Below, piece after piece: positions 58,346 through 64,000 of a stretch of 64,000 bases of DNA. Position numbers and translations under genes: made by a program. A model generated the notes under the pieces. It searched no databases. It saw nothing but the letters and a program-made list of their open reading frames with translations, and had not been told where the DNA came from. The stretch comes from Symsagittifera roscoffensis (Eukaryota; Xenacoelomorpha; Acoela; Convolutidae): assembly GCF_963678635.1 (NCBI RefSeq), contig NC_087067.1, positions 36,039,966-36,103,965 on the forward strand, given 5' to 3'. Each line of letters starts with the position of its first letter. The first letter of the stretch is position 1.

Positions 58346-58743
58346 TATAGGGTTGCAAAATTTTAACGTTTTGGAATCAGTGGTTAAATGACATGTGTTA
58401 GGAGTTTGCATCATCGCAATTCTATTTGCTAAAGAAAAAGTGGTTTTAATATTTGGTTCTCTTGAACTCCGTGAATACTCCTTATAAGTTTCTCTTCAAG
58501 GCAGAAAAAAAGGCAGGTTTATTTTTCAATCACGTCTTTGTGATCAACCTACAATGGTTTTTTGACGTTTTTGAATGACAAATTTGGACCGCCACTTTAT
58601 ATGAAACACTTGACTTCGATGTTCAAACAACCTAAGCTATTTTCAACTAACTACAAGGTTGACCTTAGTAAATACTGCGCTAGGTTTTTTGTTAAATCTT
58701 GTTTGATTAGTAGAACGTATGTAGTTAGTTTAGTTGTAGCAGA

Positions 58744-58875
58744 AATTATTTTTGTTTTTAGTTCTAAGCTTTTAAACCTAATATTACAATTCAAATTGTT
58801 TGTTCAAGCGTGTGAGGGCAACGAAAAAACTAAAAACAAAAATAATTGTAATATTAGGTTTAAAAGCTTAGAACT
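58744..58875. repeat. Second micro-inversion (spacer sequence only)
   Basis: From about 58,762 to 58,847 the sequence is the reverse complement of the standard spacer (TTTTTGTTTTTAG, CGTTGCCCTCACACGC, then TAATATTAGGTTTAAAAGC). Both ends of the inverted segment repeat the adjacent direct sequence, giving inverted arms 58,744-58,791 and 58,830-58,873. This fold-back pattern fits a replication template switch. Confidence 0.85.
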
Positions 58876-59129
58876 GAGTATCATTTTGTATTTGAAAATG
58901 TGAATTGTTAATTGTCATTTATGAAGTTGTTGGTTCAGGGAGAAATTGAATAAAAAAGCTTGTTTTGTAATTTTTGTGTAGACGGAAAACTTTTTTTGAA
59001 AAGATGATCGAAAGGTTTTAATTGATTGTTTGAAGCTTCTTGTGTCAAAAAAAGATTTTGATTGGTTTTGTGTTTTGGACTAGACTTGCGAAAGAAACGC
59101 AAAATTTGTCATTAAGTTCAAATTTTTCT

Positions 59130-59880
59130 TAAGCAAGCTATTGATTTATGAAAAAATTAAGTAATTGAAGTGGTTTCTTAGACCAAAACCTTTTTGCGAA
59201 AACCTAGTTTTTTTAAGCGAGCTAATCGAGCGATGAACTTCAAAATCATTCAAAATGTTTCTTTTTTACCAAACCCTTTTGCGAAAATAAAAACAAAATT
59301 ATGCAAGCTATTCAAGCTTTTAAACTTTTAAATTTTTCGAGTTATTTCACAGACCGAACGGTTTTTCGAAATTATTTTTGTGTTTTCAAGCAAGCTAAAA
59401 AAACTATGAAACTTTGAAGCATGTCATGTTGTTTTTTTAGAACGATTTAGTTCGCAATAAGTGTAAGTTTTTCTTAAGCAGGCTACTGAAGCTATGAAAA
59501 ATTGAAATTTTTGAAGTTGTTTCTTAGACCGAAACGTTTTGCAAATAGTTAGTTTTTAAGTTGTTTGTGACTGGAAAAAATCTTTTTGCGAAAAAAGGAG
59601 TTTTCTCATGCAAGCTACTTGAGCTATGAAAAATTGAAATATTTCAATTTATTTCAAAGAACAAATCTTGAATAGCAAAATTTAAGTAATCTTAATTTTT
59701 CAGTTTTTTGAATTTTACTTTTTTAAGTAAGCTAGTCGAGCTACGAAACTTTGATATACTTCACGTAGTATCCTTAAGCAAAGGTTGGCGAAAGAGTAGG
59801 TGTTTTCAACTAAGCTAGTCCAGCTATGAAACTTTTCAAATTGAATTTATAGTGCAAAGCGGTTTTCTAAGCATATATTT
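59130..59880. repeat. Degenerate minisatellite, about 85-bp unit
   Basis: About nine diverged copies share the frame AAGCAAGCTA, GAGCTATGAAACTT, a TTGTTTCTTAGACCGAA segment and CGTTTTTGCGAAA. Copies start near 59,138, 59,215, 59,313, 59,389, 59,474, 59,607, 59,724 and 59,806. It has no similarity by eye to the tRNA-bearing array. Confidence 0.75.
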
Positions 59881-60139
59881 TGCTATTTTCAGTTGATTCT
59901 TTTCAGACTAAAATCAACATACAAACGCAAAATATTTGAAAAACTGTGGGCAGGTTCTGTCTAGTCTGAAGTTGAGTCCAGTTCATCTTCTTTAAAGACT
60001 TTTGGAGTTTTCAGAATGAAGTCAAGAATAATCCTCAAAGAATCAAAGTTCTAGAAAGTCCTTTCCTAAAACATAGAGCTAAATGGTTGCTCTGAATAGT
60101 TTTTGATTGTTCTGATCTGAGCCCTGTTGAACGTTGTGC

Positions 60140-60300
60140 TCGATAAAAAAATTAAAAATTGCGAAAAGTTTCAAGTTTTTTGAGCTAGCTATTCAAGCTA
60201 AGAAACTTTAAAATATTTCCATTTATTTCATAGACTGAATCGGTTCGCAAAAAAGTTTAAAGTTTTCTAAGCAAGCTTTTAAAGCTATGAAATTTAGTTT
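60140..60300. repeat. Degenerate minisatellite, distal copies
   Basis: Two further copies of the 85-bp unit (GAGCTAGCTATTCAAGCTAAGAAAC and AAGCAAGCTTTTAAAGC starts abbreviated), separated from the main run by 250 bp of unique sequence, suggesting an insertion into an older minisatellite. Confidence 0.65.
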
Positions 60301-60723
60301 TTTTTATGCTGAACAGTGAATTAGTTTTTCTATGCTGGTTTATTGGTGACTAATTTTAGTAAAATTACAAGCGTTGGTTGAGCAGATATGAGAACTTGAT
60401 ACTCCTAATCTCGATATTGTTGATATTCAAAAATGCCTGTTTTAGCCTGTTTAGAATTTTTTTGTATGCATTTCCCTCGCTTGTGTTTGCAAAGCGCAGT
60501 CTCGCCTATGTGTTATTTTTTGGGATAGTTTTATCAAGGACACAAATTTCTGGGACACAAGTTTCTATGCACCACTTAAAAGATATGTCTGCAGAATCCA
60601 GATGCGAGCGAGCACAGATTTCAGTGATCAGTTATGACACTTATATTTCCTTTAGTTCACTTACTTTTTTAGTTAAATGACGCTCCAAATTGCTGTTTTC
60701 TGAGTACTAGCTGTTCAAGAGTT
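60300..60723. other. Unique sequence, no gene recognised
   Basis: Higher in G+C than its surroundings, with a 14-bp near-perfect doublet (GGACACAAATTTCT and GGACACAAGTTTCT at about 60,538-60,566). An open frame of about 100 codons begins at a TTG, not an ATG, at 60,378 and looks like chance. It might be a fragment of a gene or dispersed element, but nothing is identifiable. Confidence 0.5.
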
Positions 60724-61006
60724 TCAATAATTACAAGGTTGATCTTGCGCTACGGTATGTTCTCTCAGTAAAAACTGTTCCTTTAGTAGAACGTATGTTG
60801 TTAGTTTAGTTATAGAAGAATATCTTTGTTTCGCTTATTTTTTCGATCGTCGCCCTATCACGCTTGAACAAAATGATTGAATTGTGAAAATAGGTTTATA
60901 AGCTTCGAACTGACTGTCATTTTGCATTTCATAAAGTAAATGTTAGTTTTCATTGTATGAAGTTGTTGATCCAGGAAGAGAAATTATGTTTCGATATTTC
61001 TGGAAG

Positions 61007-61215
61007 AAAAAGTATGTTTTTTAAAAAAATTTCGCTCAAAGGTTTCTAGTGAAAACAAACGGAGAAATCGTTTTACGGTAGAAAAATTGATTCCACACAG
61101 GCTTGCTTGTGCTGGAGGCCTCCTGTGTGATTCGCAGATGCGATAAGCACTACTCCTTAGCACTTATAGGATTGCAAAGTTATGAAGATTCGGAATCAAT
61201 GGTCAAATGGCATGT
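61007..61215. other. Probable gene-conversion tract
   Basis: Left of 61,007 and right of about 61,215 the block follows the 55.5-58.7 kb copy. Between them it follows the 52.2-52.4 kb copy instead: GGAAGAAAAAGTATG, CAAAGGTTTCTAGTG, ATCGTTTTACGG and the CTTG insertion in the tRNA-like element. About 210 bp appear to have been transferred. Confidence 0.8.
61088..61164 (-). pseudogene. tRNA-like element, class C, 4-nt insertion
   Basis: 77 nt. The tRNA-like body is identical to 52296-52372, including the duplicated CTTG and the AGTGCTTATC D loop, although the flanking block is a copy of 55.5-58.7 kb. Confidence 0.83.
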
Positions 61216-61544
61216 GTTAGGAGTTTCCATCATCGCAACTCTATTTGCCAAAGAAAAAATGGGTTTATAGAGATCCGAGGTTTAAATTTTTGGTTCTCTT
61301 GAACTCCGTGAATACTTCTTATAAGTTTCTCTTCAAGGCAGAGAATAAGTATATTGTGTTTGTTATTAGAATAAATTGTGTTATGTTGTTTTTGTGAAGA
61401 CGGAAAATATCTTTTTTGAAACGATGATCAAAAGGTGTTAATTGACTGCTTAAAGCTTCTTGTGTGAAAGAAGATTATGATTGGTTTTGTGTTTTGACTG
61501 GACTATGGAAAAAACCTAGAAATTGTCAAACGGTAAAAAAAAAC

Positions 61545-61617
61545 TGAAGCCACCCAGGCGTGAACTGGGGACATTCTGTGTGTTGGACAGATGTGAGAAC
61601 CACTACACCATGTCAAC
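61545..61617 (-). pseudogene. tRNA-Val(AAC)-like, class D, loop CCAACAC
   Basis: Same tRNA-like sequence as 56286-56358, with U33 to C. A T8 run lies downstream. Confidence 0.8.
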
Positions 61618-62304
61618 TATGAGATTGCATAAATTTTAGGATTAGGAAGCAGTGGTCAAGTGGCATTTGTTAAGAGTTTTCATCATCTCAACTTTGTTTG
61701 CTATCGAAAAAGTGGTTTTTATCAAGATCCGAGCTTGAATTGTAAAAATAGGTTACAAAGCTTCTAAATGAGTGGAATTTTGTTACTGATAAAAAAAAAT
61801 TGTTAATTGACCTTGCATGAGGTTGTTGGTCCAGGGACATTAAAAAAAACAGGGAAAGCTATTTCCAACTAATTGCAAGACTGACCTTAGTAAATCTTGC
61901 GGTATGTTTTTTAGTAAGAATTGTTTGTTTAGTAGAACTCATGTTGTTAGTTTAGTTGCAGAAAAATATCTTTTATTTTTTTGCTTTTTTTATCGTTTCC
62001 CTATCACGCTTAAACAAACTGTTTGAATTGTAAAAATAGGTTTTAAAGCTTCGAACTGACTGTCATTTTGCATTTGATAAAGTAAGTTGTTATTTTTCAA
62101 TGCATGAAGTTGTTGGTCTAGAGAGAGACATTATGTTTTGATATTTCTGTGGAGAAGGAAAAGTATGTTTTTAAAAGATTTTGCTCAAATTGTTTCAAGT
62201 GATTGTTTGAAGCTTCTTGTGTCGAAGAAGATAATGATTGGTTTTGTGTTTTGACTCGACTAGTGAAAACAAACGGAGAAATCGTATAAATTTTTTTAAA
62301 AAAA

Positions 62305-62375
62305 CGATTCCACAGGCTTGTGCTGGAGGCCTCTTGGGTGATTCGCAGTTGCGATAACCACTACTCCTTGGCACT
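62305..62375 (-). pseudogene. tRNA-like element, class C2, G73
   Basis: Matches 57046-57116 including the changed discriminator and the A/T palindrome at the terminator. Confidence 0.8.
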
Positions 62376-62792
62376 TATAGGATTTCAAAAATATAATGAT
62401 TCGGAATTAGTGGTCAAATGGCATGTGTTAGGAGTTTGCATTATCTGAATTTGAAATATCTTTTTGTTTTTTTGAATAGTTTTTTTATCGTTGCCCCTCT
62501 CACCATTGAACAAACAATTTGAAGTGTAATATTAGGTTTAGAAGCTTAGAACTGAGCATCATTTCGAATTTGAAGAAGTGAATTGCAAAATGTCATTTCA
62601 TGAGGTTGTTAGCTCAGGGAGAAAATTTCCGTTTGATTATTTTTGTGAAGATGGAAAATTTTTTATTTGAAATGATGACCAAAAGGTTTTAATTGATTGC
62701 TTAAAGCTTTTGTATTAGAGAAAAATTTGATTGGTTTTGTGCTTTTGACTTGACAAGATAAAAAAACGCAGAAATTATCAAACGGTAAAAAC

Positions 62793-62865
62793 CGTTGCCA
62801 CCCAGGGTTGAACTTGGGACCTTCTGTGTGGTAGCCCGATGTGATAACCACTACACCATGGAATA
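62793..62865 (-). pseudogene. tRNA-like element, class E, ACC in the loop
   Basis: Anticodon stem TCGGG as at 53750, not TCGAT as in its 5.26-kb partner at 57535. The T stem is altered (AACTTGGG on the plus strand). Either the partner mutated later or conversion occurred. Confidence 0.79.
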
Positions 62866-63530
62866 TATAAGATTGCATATACTTTAAGATTCGGAACCAG
62901 TGTTCAAGTGGCATTTGTTAAGAGTTTGCGTCATTGCAGCTTTGTTTGCCAAAGAAGAATTAGGTTTCATCAAGATCCGAGGTTGAATTGTGAAAATAGG
63001 ATTCAAAGCTTCGAAATGAGTTGCATTTTGTTTTTGATAAGAAGAACTGTGAATTTTCCTTGCATGAGGTTGTATGTTCAGGGAGAAAAACCAGGGAAAA
63101 CTATTTTCCTTTAATTCCAAGACTGACTTTAGTAAACTTTGCGGTATGCTTTTTTAGTAAGAACTGTTTGTTTAGTAGAACGTTTATTGTTAATTTAGTT
63201 GTAGAATATCTTTTAGTTTTTTTTCGTCTATTTTTTCGATCGTTGCCCCATCACGCTTGAACAAACTGTTTGAATTGTAAAAATTGATTGATAGACTTCA
63301 AACTGAATGTCGTTTTGCATTTGATAAATAAATTGTTAATTGTCATTGCATGAAGTTGTTGGTCCAGGGAGATAAATTTTGCTTTGATATTTCCGCGGAG
63401 GAGGAAAAGTATATTTCTAATCAAAAATTTGCTCAAAAGGTGTAAAGTGATTGTTTGAAGCTTCTTGTGTCAAAAACGATATTGATGGGTTGTGTGTTTT
63501 TGACTCGACTAGTGAAAACAAACGGAAAAA

Positions 63531-63603
63531 TGATTCCACACAGGCTTGTATTGGAGGCCTCCTGCGTGACTCACAGATGCGATAATGACTACTCCTTGGC
63601 ACC
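63531..63603 (-). pseudogene. tRNA-like element, class H, A box broken
   Basis: Same as 58273 except GATAATGACTACTCC on the plus strand: the invariant GG of the A box and D loop becomes CA, probably ending TFIIIC recognition. Confidence 0.79.
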
Positions 63604-64000
63604 TATAGGATTGCAAAATTTTAAAGTTTTGGAATCAGTGGTTAAATGACATGTGTTAGGAGTTTGCATCATCGCAATTCTAATTGCTAAAGAAAAAGTG
63701 GTTTTAATATTTGGTTCTCTTGAACTCCGTGAATACTCCTTATAAGTTTCTCTTCAAGGCAGAGAAAAAGGCAGGTTTATTTTTCAATCACGTCTTTGTG
63801 ATCAACCTACAATGGTTTTTTGACGTTTTTGAATGAAAAATTTGGACCGCCACTTTATATGAAACACTTGACTTCGATGTTCAAACAACCTAAGCTATTT
63901 TCAACTAACTACAAGGTTGACCTTAGTAAATACTGCGCTAGGTTTTTTGTTAAATCTTGTTTGATTAGTAGAACGTATGTAGTTAGTTTAGTTGTAGCAG

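Larger units (their letters stand above)
55967..58740. repeat. 5.26-kb segmental repeat, copy 1
   Basis: The D, C2, E and H elements at 56286, 57046, 57535 and 58273 recur at 61545, 62305, 62793 and 63531 (shift 5,258-5,259 bp). Rare spacer features such as ATTTTTTTAAAAAAACG before C2 are shared. Confidence 0.88.
51601..59110. repeat. tRNA-derived satellite array, block VII
   Basis: Order: G 51609, C 52296, D 52516, C2 53256, E 53750, F 54501, A-like 55326, C 55833, D 56286, C2 57046, E 57535, H 58273, then a unit with a micro-inversion (58.75-58.85 kb) whose element is lost at the island border. The C to D interval at 52.3 kb is only 220 bp because of an internal deletion at GAGTTTGTGTGAAAG. 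No protein gene is seen. Confidence 0.9.
59111..60723. other. Non-array island
   Basis: Array sequence stops after AAAATTTGTC, about 20 bases before the expected tRNA 3' end, and resumes at AATAATTACAAGGTTGATC in a different part of the unit. The island holds a degenerate minisatellite (59,130-59,880 and 60,140-60,300), 250 bp of unique sequence between the two parts, and about 420 bp of unique sequence at 60,300-60,723. I see no flanking target-site duplication, no terminal inverted repeats and no recognisable gene. Confidence 0.85.
61226..63999. repeat. 5.26-kb segmental repeat, copy 2
   Basis: Differs from copy 1 (55,967-58,740) by scattered single changes only. The window ends one base after GTTGTAGCA, just where copy 1 enters its micro-inversion, so whether the inversion was present before duplication cannot be read here. 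Confidence 0.88.
60724..64000. repeat. tRNA-derived satellite array, block VIII
   Basis: C 61088, D 61545, C2 62305, E 62793, H 63531: the same order as 55.8-58.3 kb. It runs off the right edge of the window still inside the array. No protein gene is seen. Confidence 0.9.

Noticed and set aside
59885-60135. Possible exon-like segment in the island
   Set aside because: No open frame of useful length and no convincing splice-site framework. Left as unique DNA.
60378-60680. 100-codon open frame in the island with hydrophobic stretches
   Set aside because: Starts at TTG with no ATG near, single copy, no recognisable domain, and chance frames of this length are expected. No support as a gene.
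1052-63649. Many short open frames of 60-139 codons that repeat from unit to unit, including products beginning IPHRLELGVSCVIGRWD or PPRLELGTFCVLGRCDNHY
   Set aside because: They are translations of the tRNA-like element and adjacent spacer. They are similar only because the DNA is repeated, many start at TTG or GTG, indels break them freely between copies, and both strands show them equally. Not proteins.
1-64000. Regularly spaced repeats suggesting CRISPR
   Set aside because: Repeat units are hundreds of bases long, the spacers are themselves repeated, and no cas-like gene is present.
1-64000. Dispersed tRNA-derived SINE insertions
   Set aside because: Elements are head to tail at fixed places within a larger repeated unit, with no poly-A tail, no target-site duplication and no unrelated DNA between them. 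SINE ancestry of the founder cannot be excluded, but retroposition does not explain the array.
1-64000. Entamoeba-type tRNA array
   Set aside because: The arrays I know there contain near-identical units of functional tRNA genes with short tandem repeats between them. Here most copies are decayed, classes are highly diverged and short tandem repeats are scarce. Kept only as a comparison.
1-64000. Bacterial, phage or organellar tRNA cluster
   Set aside because: No encoded CCA, anticodon AAC for valine, pol III style T-runs, no protein genes or promoters between units.
1-64000. CENP-B box in the monomer
   Set aside because: The recurrent TTCGATCGTTGCCC word only loosely resembles part of the mammalian motif and lacks the essential CGGG arrangement.

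Overview
The window contains no protein-coding gene I can support. About 62.4 of its 64 kb is one AT-rich satellite-like tandem array in which nearly every unit carries a tRNA or tRNA-like element. I count 89 elements: 88 on the minus strand and one on the plus strand. They fall into related classes that I label A, B, C, C2, D, E, F, G and H. Class A is a textbook nuclear tRNA-Val(AAC). It has 73 nt with no encoded CCA, a U33 and AAC anticodon loop, intact internal A and B boxes, and a T-run right after the discriminator base. Eleven class A copies keep a complete cloverleaf (no stem mismatch beyond G-U wobbles and the U13-U22 apposition that, from memory, animal tRNA-Val also shows). The other 78 are degenerate relatives with broken stems, lost U8, U33 or U55, indels or altered anticodons.

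The tRNA-Val(AAC) with A34, the missing encoded CCA, the pol III style terminators and the long satellite architecture point to a eukaryotic nuclear chromosome. The D arm and anticodon loop look animal-like from memory, but I cannot name the species.

Layout. 1-13.9 kb: alternating A and B units in a dimer of about 1,563 bp, nested in a 6.7-kb higher-order repeat. 13.9-28.9 kb: A and B units in shortened dimers (A to B spacing 402 bp), amplified as 2.29-kb, 3.46-kb and 1.14-1.22-kb repeats; ten of the eleven intact tRNA copies lie between 7.1 and 27.8 kb. 28.9-33.9 kb: D and C units (1,306-bp dimers), then C2, E and F. 33.9-41.8 kb: A and B units again. 41.8-47.3 kb: F, C, D, C, D, C2, E, C2, F. 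47.3-51.6 kb: A and B units with a micro-inversion. 51.6-59.1 kb: G, C, D, C2, E, F, A-like, C, D, C2, E, H. 59.1-60.7 kb: a non-array island with a degenerate minisatellite of about 85 bp. 60.7-64 kb: C, D, C2, E, H, a near copy of 55.5-58.7 kb.

The order C, D, C2, E, F, A, B recurs with variations, so the locus looks like an old multi-subunit higher-order array rewritten by unequal crossing-over, gene conversion and local inversions. The remarkable content is the system itself: a tRNA-Val-derived satellite in which a few units are still intact tRNA genes. Apparent short ORFs are all translations of this repeat.
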